NCBI RefSeq assembly: GCF_905187505.1
Contig: NZ_CAJJIC010000034.1
Span: 1-21,973, forward strand
DNA: 21,973 nt
Reading direction: 5' to 3'
DNA from: an uncultured Mailhella sp.
GTDB lineage: Bacteria > Desulfobacterota > Desulfovibrionia > Desulfovibrionales > Desulfovibrionaceae
The translations under genes were made by a program, and so were the position numbers. This document shows positions 7,992-15,248 of the stretch, piece by piece. Below the pieces are notes generated by a model. That model had not been told where the DNA came from. It did no database searches and saw nothing but the letters and a program-made list of their open reading frames with translations. Within the stretch, counting starts at the first letter, position 1; the number at the start of each line of letters is the position of its first letter.

Positions 7992-10900
7992 ATGTTTCCG
8001 TTTTCCGCTTTCCATACTTGCTTCAGGCTGATCGCCGTCCTTCTGTGGGCACTGCTCAGCCTGCCCTTTCCTCTGCTTGCCGATGAGGCGCAGGAGAGTC
8101 CGGTCATTGCCGGGCCTGCGCCTTCCGTGGTGCTGCCCGAGCCTGTGACCATACGGGCCGAGCCTCAGCCGCTCGCTCCGCCTCCCGTGGAAAAGCGCTC
8201 TTCCGCCGTGCGCGTGAGCGTGCGTCCGCTGCTGTCCATGCTTTTGGATCGCAACGGCACGCTGGATCAGACCTCGGCGGTCGACAGGCTGGATGAGTTC
8301 CGTCCGTATGATGTGGACGCGCTTTCCCGCGAGACGGGAACCTTGTGGCTGCATCTCGATCTTTCCGACGTGAAGGATTCCGCACCGCATACACTCTGGC
8401 TTGATCTCGGCACGCAGATGCCCGGAAAGGTGGAGGCCTGGCTTTCTTCGGACGGCAGAAACTGGCAGTCCGTGAAGGCCGAATCCCGCGGCGTGTATGA
8501 TCTTCTTTCCGCGGGCAGACAGGGGCAGGTGCTCGTGCGCATGAGCGGGCTGCCGGGATTGTGGTTCCATCCGGCGCTGTGCTCTTCTCATGCCGTCATG
8601 GATTCCCCCGACAGACTGGGCACGCTGCTCTCTCTGGCAGGACTCGCGCTTCTCGGCGTTCTGTGTCTTTTGCTCAGCGTGACGGAAAGGGGAGAGGGGC
8701 GGTTCTGGATAGGAATTCTGGCCTTTGCCTCCATGGCTCAGATATGGTGGGGCGTGCCCGCCACGCCCTCGGGAACCCTGGGCACGGTCTCCTTCCCCGG
8801 AATGTTCGGCGCGGCCGTGGCGCTTTTCATGCTTCCTCATGCGGGGCGCGTGCTCATGCGCACGCGGGTGACCTCTCCCTTTGTGGATACGCTTTTTCTG
8901 CTTTTTGCCCTGCCGGGTGCCTGTGCGGCCATCGTGCCGCTTCTGCCCGGCATGGCGTGGACGGCAAGGCTGCTGCCGCTCTGGCCGCTTGCCGCCGTCA
9001 TCTGCTTTGTTCCCGCCATTGTCCTGGTGTTCCGGGGCGTGCAGGGAAGCGGGCCCTTCGCGCTGGCCTGCCTTTCCATGGGCGGCGGTGCTGCCGTTTC
9101 TCTGTGGGGCATGCTCCACGGGCTGGAGAATCCCTGGTGGGGGCTTGCCGTGCAGGCGGGACAGACCGCAGGGCTGCTTTTTCTTGCCTGTGCCGCGCCG
9201 CACAGAGACGAGCCCGCCGCAGAGCAGGAACTTTCACTGGACGTGGCCCCGCGCAGAAACGGGGAGGCACGGGCCAACACCTACAAGGACAACAGTCTTG
9301 CCGCGCTTCGCCGTACGTTCCGGAGCACCGCGGAAGAGCTTTTTGAGGAGGCCTGCCGTCTGGATCTGGCCCTTTCCCGCGCCGGAGTGGACAAGGTCGA
9401 CATCATGACCCATGCCGACGCCATGGTGGCCGCGGCGCGGAGGCTTTCGGAAAACGCTCTCGATCATCCTTCCCCGGACGCGCTGCCGGAATCCTCCCTG
9501 CAGGTCTTCGAGCTCAGGCAGGTCATCCGGAAGGTGTTCGCCTCCGTGTTTGAGGACGCAGAGAAGAAGGGACTCGGCCTCGCATGGTATGTGGCGCCCC
9601 AGATAGGTCAGAAATTCCGCGGCGACGCGGCCCGCCTGACCACGCTGCTCACGCTCATTCTGGCCGATTCCGTCCGGGCCTCCTCCCGCGGAGCGGTCAG
9701 CCTGCACGTGCGCCGCTCTCCTTCGAGCACGCATCCCGGCCATCTGCAGTTCACCGTGTCCGACAACGGCGAGGCGCAGCCTCCGCGCGGCAGGCAGAGT
9801 GCGCTTCTTTCCCGGGCGTGGGAGCTTGCCGCCGCCCATGGCGGCGATCTTTTCGTGGACAGCACGCCGCAGGGCATGGAGCTTTCGTTCAGCATGGAAT
9901 GCACGGCCATGGAGGCCGACGGCGTGACGGAACGGGCCGTTCCTGCGGCTGGAAGCGACGGAGAGAGCCGTGTCGCGTCTCCCGTCATTCTCGTCTCTCC
10001 CGACGGACTCAGCCGACAGATGTACGTCCACTATCTGGACGACATGGGTTATCCTCTCTGGGAAGCCCGCGATGCCGAGGAAGCCGCGCAGCTTTATGCC
10101 TCTTCTCCCGCAGCACTGGTCATTTTCGACGGCACTCTCGGCGAGGACGACATGGTGCAGGGGCTTGCGGCCATACGGATGTTTGAGGGCGAACAGGCGC
10201 TTGCCGCCGTGCCTTTCCTTCTTCTGGCCAGAGACGACATGCAGGCCGAGCGCATGGCCAAGGCGGGATGCGACGAGTCCATTCTGCTGCCCGTGGTGCG
10301 CAAGGATCTGCGCGCCATGACGAGGTGGCTCATTTCCCCGACGGAGAAGAGACCCGTTTTGAGCTCGCAGCGCATCACGCTCGCCGCCGTTCTGGCCGGA
10401 GCTCACTCCGGCACGGCGAAAATGCAGCCCAAGGCCGTGCGCCGCGTGGCGGCACAGACTGTGCCCTCGGAAGCGGACAAGGCGGAAGCGGAGAAGATCG
10501 CTCCCCCGACGGCGGCGCCGGAGGGCGAAGAAAAAACGACCGGAAAGGCTCTTTCTCTGGAAAAGGACGCGGGCAGACAGGAGAAGAAGGGCTGGCTTGC
10601 CTCGCTCTTCCACGGCCATGAACGCTCCGGAAAGCCGCTGGAGGTGGCCTCCGCGCCCGTTGAGACCGTACCCGTTGATTCAGCATCCGCGACTGCCGCG
10701 GAATCGGAAAAGAACGCGGAGCCCGTCGTCTCCTGTGCTCAGGAGACGGAACCGGAAGGGGAGGTCGTGGAGCTGCTGGCCGAAGAGGTGCTGGCCGAGG
10801 AAAGCGGCGTGCAGGAACTGACGGAACAGGACAGACTATCCGACGTGCCGGACGCCGGAGACGCGACGATCGCCGAGGAAATGCTCATAGAGCTTGAACC

Positions 10901-11261
10901 CGGGCTCATTCATGAGAAGCCCGAAGACGTGTCATCCGAAGCCGGCCCCGGGAAAAGGGAGCCCGAAGATGCGGGGACCTCTTCCCCGGACGACGATGAC
11001 GAAGAAAAGGCCGCGGAGCTTGCTGAGGTGCCTCTCGACAAGATAAACGGGATGTTGAACGGCATTTCCGAGGCGCTTCTGCACGGCGACGTGCAGGCCA
11101 TACGAAGCGGTGCGCGCGCTCTTTCCGGCATTGCCGACAGGTACGGCATGCACACGCTGGCCGACATGGCGCGCTGTTTTCGAGCGGCATGGGAAGAGGG
11201 CGACGTGGAAGCCGCGGCGCAGATCGTGGAAGAAATGCGGGCAGAGGCCGCCCGTCTGTGA
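7992..11261 (+). CDS. 7TM hybrid histidine-kinase-like protein with eroded catalytic motifs (putative pseudokinase)
   Basis: This 1089-residue protein reads in order: signal peptide (1-30, ending LLA); a periplasmic beta-rich region like the 7TMR-DISM extracellular domain (about 75-200); about seven membrane helices (about 208-400); a DHp/ATPase-like region (about 425-640); a receiver-like domain (about 663-780); a long acidic Ala/Glu-rich linker (about 790-1010); and a C-terminal Hpt-like helical bundle (about 1015-1089). The functional residues are missing. No His fits the DHp position. The N box reads LILADSVRAS, the G1 box DNGEA, and no GLGL motif is present. The receiver has S669/P670 where two acidic residues belong and Leu766 for the conserved Lys, although D713 remains. 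The Hpt motif AHxLKG reads ARALSG, with R1042 for His. It is therefore probably a membrane sensor scaffold without phosphorelay chemistry. It is the last gene of the protease-TPR group. The start has only a weak GGGA site. Confidence 0.85.
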   Translation: MFPFSAFHTCFRLIAVLLWALLSLPFPLLADEAQESPVIAGPAPSVVLPEPVTIRAEPQPLAPPPVEKRSSAVRVSVRPLLSMLLDRNGTLDQTSAVDRLDEFRPYDVDALSRETGTLWLHLDLSDVKDSAPHTLWLDLGTQMPGKVEAWLSSDGRNWQSVKAESRGVYDLLSAGRQGQVLVRMSGLPGLWFHPALCSSHAVMDSPDRLGTLLSLAGLALLGVLCLLLSVTERGEGRFWIGILAFASMAQIWWGVPATPSGTLGTVSFPGMFGAAVALFMLPHAGRVLMRTRVTSPFVDTLFLLFALPGACAAIVPLLPGMAWTARLLPLWPLAAVICFVPAIVLVFRGVQGSGPFALACLSMGGGAAVSLWGMLHGLENPWWGLAVQAGQTAGLLFLACAAPHRDEPAAEQELSLDVAPRRNGEARANTYKDNSLAALRRTFRSTAEELFEEACRLDLALSRAGVDKVDIMTHADAMVAAARRLSENALDHPSPDALPESSLQVFELRQVIRKVFASVFEDAEKKGLGLAWYVAPQIGQKFRGDAARLTTLLTLILADSVRASSRGAVSLHVRRSPSSTHPGHLQFTVSDNGEAQPPRGRQSALLSRAWELAAAHGGDLFVDSTPQGMELSFSMECTAMEADGVTERAVPAAGSDGESRVASPVILVSPDGLSRQMYVHYLDDMGYPLWEARDAEEAAQLYASSPAALVIFDGTLGEDDMVQGLAAIRMFEGEQALAAVPFLLLARDDMQAERMAKAGCDESILLPVVRKDLRAMTRWLISPTEKRPVLSSQRITLAAVLAGAHSGTAKMQPKAVRRVAAQTVPSEADKAEAEKIAPPTAAPEGEEKTTGKALSLEKDAGRQEKKGWLASLFHGHERSGKPLEVASAPVETVPVDSASATAAESEKNAEPVVSCAQETEPEGEVVELLAEEVLAEESGVQELTEQDRLSDVPDAGDATIAEEMLIELEPGLIHEKPEDVSSEAGPGKREPEDAGTSSPDDDDEEKAAELAEVPLDKINGMLNGISEALLHGDVQAIRSGARALSGIADRYGMHTLADMARCFRAAWEEGDVEAAAQIVEEMRAEAARL

Positions 11262-11300
11262 CGGCATGAGAACGGCAGCTTTTTTTCACACGCCCGGAGC

Positions 11301-11329
11301 TTGCAACTTTGAGGGAATGCATTTATATT
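11301..11329 (+). promoter_or_regulatory. Probable promoter of the universal stress protein gene
   Basis: TTGCAA (11301-11306), a 17-nt spacer and TATATT (11324-11329) give a near-consensus sigma-70 promoter. The predicted start is near 11336, just before the leader hairpin AGGCGG-CATT-CCGCCT at 11342-11357. Confidence 0.65.
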
Positions 11330-11341
11330 AAAGCCATGTTT

Positions 11342-11357
11342 AGGCGGCATTCCGCCT
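11342..11357 (+). repeat. Leader hairpin of the universal stress protein gene
   Basis: A perfect 6-bp stem with a 4-nt loop lies at the very 5' end of the predicted transcript. It may protect the 5' end of the mRNA. Its core matches the hairpin in the trmFO leader at 310-323. Confidence 0.45.
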
Positions 11358-11382
11358 CGGACACAGAAACATAGGAGGCAAT

Positions 11383-11856
11383 ATGCCAAAGCTGCAGAAG
11401 ATCATATGTGCGTTGGACCTCTCCGAGCACAGCAAGACAGTGGCCGAATACGCCTGCATGCTTGCCAAGGCCATGAATGCCAGCATCGTGGCCGTATATG
11501 CGGCGCCTACGCTGACGCAGTACACGGGCTTCCATGTCCCGCCGAACACGATTGACAGCTTCGTGGGAGAAATCGTTTCCGGTGCGGAAAAGGCCATGGC
11601 CCAGTTCGTGTCCGAAAACTTTGAAGGCGTGGAGACCAAGGCTGAAGTCGTGGTCGGCTATGCCGCCGAGGAAATTCTTGAAATCGCCGCCAAGGAAGAG
11701 GCCGACCTCATCGTCATGGGTACCCATGGACGCAAGGGCATCGACCGCATTCTCTTCGGCTCCGTGGCCGAACGGGTCGTCAAGAATTCCCATCTGCCCG
11801 TCCTTACCATTCGTCCTTCCGACAACTACACCGGCGGCGCGATGTACAAGGATTAA
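11383..11856 (+). CDS. Universal stress protein, UspA family, ATP-binding type
   Basis: This 157-residue single-domain protein has the UspA alpha/beta fold, starting with the strand KIICALDLSEHS, where the Asp is the nucleotide-contacting one. It ends with the ATP-binding signature GTHGRKGIDRILFGS, matching the G-x2-G-x9-G-S pattern (about 115-130), followed by VLTIRP. Such proteins bind ATP and are induced by starvation or stress; the exact role varies and is not predicted here. A strong AGGAGG lies 4 nt before the ATG at 11383. The gene is monocistronic, with its own promoter (11301-11329) and a strong intrinsic terminator (11878-11927). Confidence 0.92.
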   Translation: MPKLQKIICALDLSEHSKTVAEYACMLAKAMNASIVAVYAAPTLTQYTGFHVPPNTIDSFVGEIVSGAEKAMAQFVSENFEGVETKAEVVVGYAAEEILEIAAKEEADLIVMGTHGRKGIDRILFGSVAERVVKNSHLPVLTIRPSDNYTGGAMYKD

Positions 11857-11877
11857 CGCTTTTTCATGAACAGAAAC

Positions 11878-11927
11878 AGGGCTTTCCTTTTTACGGCTTC
11901 GTCCGGGAGAGGAAAGCCCTTTTTATT
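11878..11927 (+). terminator. Intrinsic terminator of the universal stress protein gene
   Basis: AGGGCTTTCC (11878-11887) pairs perfectly with GGAAAGCCCT (11911-11920), followed by TTTTTATT. A small CG-rich hairpin may form inside the 23-nt loop. It ends only 26 nt before the hisC start. Confidence 0.88.
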
Positions 11928-11953
11928 GCCCGTTTCATCTGCAAGGACTCGCC

Positions 11954-13072
11954 ATGACTCTTCCCTTCACCTCGTTCAATGACGTCCGCCCCGAAGTGGC
12001 GACTTTTGAATCCTACGAACCCGGTCTCAGCATTGCGGAAATCGCCGAGCGCTACGGCCTTTCCCGCGTCGTCAAAATGGCCAGCAACGAGAATCCGCTG
12101 GGCGTGTCGCCCCGCGTGCGCAAGGTCATCGCGGACTGCGCCGGCGAGGCCTTCCGCTATCCGCAGTCGGGCAACCCGAGACTGGTGAAGGCTCTTGCGT
12201 CCTGCTACGGCGTGGACCCGAAGCGCATTTTCGTGGGCAACGGTTCCGACGAGGTCATCGACCTCTTGTTCCGTGTGCGCGCCGTGCCCGGCGTGCACAA
12301 TGCCGTGGTGTTCCGTCCCTGCTTCGGTCTGTATCCCACGCAGGCGAAAATGGCCGGCGTGGAGCTGCGTCAGGCTCCGTTGAATCCCGACTTCACCTTT
12401 GACTTCGACGGCCTGCTCAAGCTGGTGGATGAAAACACCACGCTCGTCATCGTCACGTCCCCCGACAACCCCTCCGGACGCGTCGCTTCGCCGGATGATC
12501 TGGAAAAGCTGGCCCGCGCCCTGCCTCCGGCCTGCCTGCTGGTGGTCGACGAGGCATACATCGAATTTGCCGGCCCCGAGCACTCCGTCATGTCCAGACT
12601 GGACAGACTTCCCAACGTGGCCGTCATGCGCACCTTCTCCAAGGTCTACGGACTGGCCGGTCTCCGCATAGGCTATGCCGTGCTGCCTCCGGTCATTGCC
12701 GACTACATGTGGCGCGTGCGTCTGCCGTTTTCGCTCAACATTCTGGCGGAAGAGGCGGCGATCGCCGCTCTGGCCGACGCGGAATTCCGCGAGGACACCA
12801 TTGCCCTCGTGCAGCGCGGCCGTGCGCGCCTTACGGAGGAACTGCGCGCCATGGGCTGCGAGGTGACGCCCAGCCTGTCGAACTTCATCATGTTCCGCCT
12901 GCCCGAAGGAACCGTGAACGCGAAGACCCTGCACGGCGAACTTCTGAAGCGCGGCGTCATCATCCGCGCTCTCGGCAGCTATCACCTGCCCGACAGACTT
13001 CGCGTGAGCGTGGGCACCGACGAGGAAAACGAGCTGTTCCTGCGCCTTGTGCGCGAGATTCTGGGAGCGTAG
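11954..13072 (+). CDS. hisC: Histidinol-phosphate aminotransferase
   Basis: This 372-residue fold-type I PLP enzyme catalyses transamination between imidazole-acetol phosphate and glutamate in histidine synthesis. Visible motifs are NENPLG near the N-terminus (about 38-43), SPDNPSG (about 170-176), VVDEAYIEF (about 197-205) with the PLP-contacting Asp, and RTFSKVYGLAGLRIGY with the Schiff-base Lys at K230. Length fits HisC. The ATG at 11954 is preceded by AAGGA about 8 nt away. The cmk ATG follows 2 nt after the stop, so the two are translationally close. A strong terminator ends 26 nt before the start, leaving no obvious room for a promoter. Closely related aromatic-amino-acid aminotransferases share the fold, but the motif set favours HisC. 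Confidence 0.93.
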   Translation: MTLPFTSFNDVRPEVATFESYEPGLSIAEIAERYGLSRVVKMASNENPLGVSPRVRKVIADCAGEAFRYPQSGNPRLVKALASCYGVDPKRIFVGNGSDEVIDLLFRVRAVPGVHNAVVFRPCFGLYPTQAKMAGVELRQAPLNPDFTFDFDGLLKLVDENTTLVIVTSPDNPSGRVASPDDLEKLARALPPACLLVVDEAYIEFAGPEHSVMSRLDRLPNVAVMRTFSKVYGLAGLRIGYAVLPPVIADYMWRVRLPFSLNILAEEAAIAALADAEFREDTIALVQRGRARLTEELRAMGCEVTPSLSNFIMFRLPEGTVNAKTLHGELLKRGVIIRALGSYHLPDRLRVSVGTDEENELFLRLVREILGA

Positions 13073-13074
13073 TC

Positions 13075-14118
13075 ATGGCAGCGTCCTGTTACGGCGTCAT
13101 CACCATGGACGGCCCCGCCGGGGTGGGAAAGAGCACCCTGGCCCGTCGTCTGGCCGCGGAACTCGGCATAGCCTACCTCGACACGGGGGCCATGTACCGC
13201 ACCCTCGGGCTGCGCCTCGGCGCAGGAGCCGCGGACCTCGATGAGGCGAGGCTGCGCGCACGGTGCCGGGAATGCCGTTTTTCTCTGGAGTCCCGGGAAG
13301 AAGGCGCGCCGCAGCTTTTCTGCAACGGGGAACCGGTGGGGCCCGAGATCCGCACGGAGCGGGCCGGACGGCTCGCCTCTCTGGTAGCCCGTCTGCCGGT
13401 GCTGCGCGAGGAGCTTCAGCGCGAGCAGCGCGCGCTCGGCGAAGGCAGTTCCCTGGTTGCCGAAGGGCGCGACATGGGCACGAAGGTGTTTCCTCTCGCC
13501 CGGCACAAGTTTTTTCTGGATGCCCGTCCCGAGGTCCGCGCCCGGCGCCGCTATCTGGAGCTGGAGGCGAAGGGCGCTCTCAACGGAGCCACGCAGGAGG
13601 ACATTTTGCGAGGCATCGAGGAGCGCGACGCTCAGGACCGGGGCAGGGCGGTCGATCCGCTTCGTCCTGCGCATGACGCCGTCATCGTCGACACCTCCGA
13701 TCTTGATCTTGACGGTGTTCTTCAGGTCATTCTGGACGCCGTGAGGTCGAAGGGACCGGAAAAGGGCGGAAGTGCCGCGGCAGTGCGTGCCAGGGCAGGA
13801 GCGGAGCTCTCCGAGGCTTCCCGGGGGCGTCTGCTCTCGGATGAAGGGGCGGCCGCGCTTGAGACGGCCCGGGAGGACGGTCTGGCCGCTGCCTCGGCCG
13901 TGGCCGAAAGACACGGCGTGAGCTGCGCCGTCCGTGTTTCGTGCGGTCTGGAAGGCGATGCGCTTGTCGCCCGGGCCGAGGCCGAGAAGGTTCCTTTTGC
14001 CGGAGCGCTCGCGCTGTCTGCGGCGCAGGCGGCCGTGGCTTCTCTTGCCGGGTTCCTTTCCGAAAGCCTTGAAGTGAATGCGGCGCTCGAGCCGGAAGGT
14101 GCCGGAAACGGAGACTGA
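13075..14118 (+). CDS. cmk: Cytidylate kinase with a long C-terminal extension
   Basis: Residues 1 to about 225 form a complete cytidylate kinase (CMP + ATP to CDP + ADP). It has the P-loop GPAGVGKST (13-21), DTGAMYRT (about 36-43) for substrate binding, the GRDMGTKVFP segment, RRRYLE, and the lid/CMP motif ERDAQDRGRAVDPLRPAHDAV. Bacterial Cmk normally ends near residue 225-230. Here the frame continues for about 120 further residues that are rich in Ala, Glu and Arg, with alternating helical and beta-like segments (SCAVRVSCGLEGDALVARAE). I cannot assign these to any family. The start ATG at 13075 lies 2 nt after hisC, and ispE follows after 51 nt. The extension has the same codon style as the core, so a fused domain is more likely than a sequencing frameshift, though a separate overlapping gene cannot be excluded. 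Confidence 0.9.
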   Translation: MAASCYGVITMDGPAGVGKSTLARRLAAELGIAYLDTGAMYRTLGLRLGAGAADLDEARLRARCRECRFSLESREEGAPQLFCNGEPVGPEIRTERAGRLASLVARLPVLREELQREQRALGEGSSLVAEGRDMGTKVFPLARHKFFLDARPEVRARRRYLELEAKGALNGATQEDILRGIEERDAQDRGRAVDPLRPAHDAVIVDTSDLDLDGVLQVILDAVRSKGPEKGGSAAAVRARAGAELSEASRGRLLSDEGAAALETAREDGLAAASAVAERHGVSCAVRVSCGLEGDALVARAEAEKVPFAGALALSAAQAAVASLAGFLSESLEVNAALEPEGAGNGD

Positions 14119-14169
14119 CAACAAAGAGCCCCTGCGGAGGGGGCCGGCTTCAAGAGCTTCGGAGCGGAC

Positions 14170-15069
14170 ATGATCAACGACACGACGACCGCTTTCACTG
14201 CCGTGCCGCGGCAGGAAGAAACGGTGCTGGCCTGCGGCAAGATCAATCTTTTTCTTTTCATCACGGGAAGGCTTCCGAACGGCTATCATGAGCTGAAAAC
14301 GCTGTTTCTGCCTCTGCCGGAACCGAGAGACGTGCTGGTGTTCCGGCCTGCGGACAGAGAGGGCGGCATGAGGGTGAGCTGCGCGACCGAGGGCATAGAC
14401 CTTGAGCGCAACACGCTGACATGCGCGTATGACCTTTACGCGCAGGCCTCGGGATTCGCTCCCGCCGTGGATGTGGAGCTCGTCAAGGGCATTCCGCACG
14501 GCGCCGGTCTCGGAGGAGGCAGTTCGGACGGCGCCTGCGTGCTGCGCTGGCTGCAGCGTCACGCGCCGCGTCCGCTGCCGGAAGAGGAACTTCGTGCCCT
14601 GGCCGCCCGCGTGGGAGCCGACGTTCCCTTCTTTCTGCTGAACCATCCCTGCCTTGCCGAAGGCATAGGCGAAAGGCTTTTCCCCGTGGAAAGCGGCGTG
14701 GAAGGATTCAGCTGCGTTCTGCTCTGTCCGCCCGTCAGCGTGAACACCGCATGGGCCTATGCGGCGTGGGACAAAGAAAGGGCGTCATTTTCCTTGACAG
14801 AGAAAAGGAAGGCAGATAAAAATAACCGTTCAAGTTGCCAGTCATTCTATGGCATGAACGACTTTGAGCCTGTGGTTTTCGCGGCTCATCCTTCTCTTGC
14901 GGCGTTAAAGGCGCGGCTTCTGGCGGAGGGTGCGGACATCGCGGGCATGAGCGGAAGCGGTTCGACGCTGTTCGGGCTTTTTCGCGATTCCAGGCGTGCG
15001 GCACAGGCTGCCGAAACGCTGAGGAACCAGAGAGAGTCCGCGGAAGTGTTCGGCCCTTTCCTTGTTTGA
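14170..15069 (+). CDS. ispE: 4-diphosphocytidyl-2-C-methyl-D-erythritol kinase
   Basis: This 299-residue GHMP kinase phosphorylates the 2-hydroxyl of CDP-methylerythritol in the non-mevalonate isoprenoid pathway. Seen are the N-terminal ACGKINLFLFITGRLPNGYHEL, with the catalytic Lys and the GYHEL segment, and the GHMP loop PHGAGLGGGSSDGA (about 113-126). GADVPFF follows, and a C-terminal SGSGSTLFGLF motif closes the fold. The ATG at 14170 has GGAG 6-9 nt upstream. A variable loop near residues 209-224 is encoded by unusually AT-rich DNA (about 14790-14835), rich in Lys and Asn, and holds a possible internal promoter. A tRNA-Gln gene lies 23 nt after the stop. Confidence 0.95.
   Translation: MINDTTTAFTAVPRQEETVLACGKINLFLFITGRLPNGYHELKTLFLPLPEPRDVLVFRPADREGGMRVSCATEGIDLERNTLTCAYDLYAQASGFAPAVDVELVKGIPHGAGLGGGSSDGACVLRWLQRHAPRPLPEEELRALAARVGADVPFFLLNHPCLAEGIGERLFPVESGVEGFSCVLLCPPVSVNTAWAYAAWDKERASFSLTEKRKADKNNRSSCQSFYGMNDFEPVVFAAHPSLAALKARLLAEGADIAGMSGSGSTLFGLFRDSRRAAQAAETLRNQRESAEVFGPFLV
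14794..14822 (+). promoter_or_regulatory. Possible internal promoter inside ispE, upstream of tRNA-Gln and prs
   Basis: TTGACA (14794-14799), a 17-nt spacer and TAAAAA (14817-14822) lie in an AT-rich island within ispE, about 260 nt before the tRNA gene. It could uncouple tRNA-Gln/prs expression from hisC-cmk-ispE. It may equally be chance in a Lys/Asn-rich loop. Confidence 0.4.
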
Positions 15070-15092
15070 GTCGTTGTGTCGACTGGGCCTGG

Positions 15093-15167
15093 TGGGGTGT
15101 CGCCAAGCGGTAAGGCAGCGGGTTTTGGGTCCGCTATTCGCAGGTTCAAGTCCTGCCGCCCCAGCCA
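15093..15167 (+). tRNA. tRNA-Gln (anticodon TTG)
   Basis: The 75-nt gene folds as a standard cloverleaf. The acceptor stem TGGGGTG pairs with CGCCCCA with one T-G wobble, followed by discriminator G and an encoded CCA (15165-15167). The anticodon stem GCGGG/TCCGC encloses the loop TTTTGGG, giving anticodon TTG. The T arm GCAGG-TTCAAGT-CCTGC is perfect. It sits between ispE and prs and is probably processed from their transcript. There is no integrase or duplicated 3' end nearby, so it is not an occupied attachment site. Confidence 0.97.
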
Positions 15168-15248
15168 ATTGTCGTTTGTTTCGGCTTCGCCTGGCGGCGG
15201 CGCCGCTTGTGTATCTCGGGATACTTTACTCAGGAAGGGCATGTTCCT

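Noticed and set aside
12703..14118. Earlier start for cmk inside hisC in the same frame
   Set aside because: The kinase P-loop begins right after the ATG at 13075, which follows hisC by 2 nt; the upstream part is the hisC gene in another frame.
12982..14646. Long open frame antisense to cmk and ispE
   Set aside because: It spans two real genes and their gap, has no start signal, and its composition is that of reversed GC-rich codons.
15093..15167. tRNA-Gln as an integration site for a mobile element
   Set aside because: No integrase, no repeat of the tRNA 3' end and no composition change were seen next to it; prs follows as expected.
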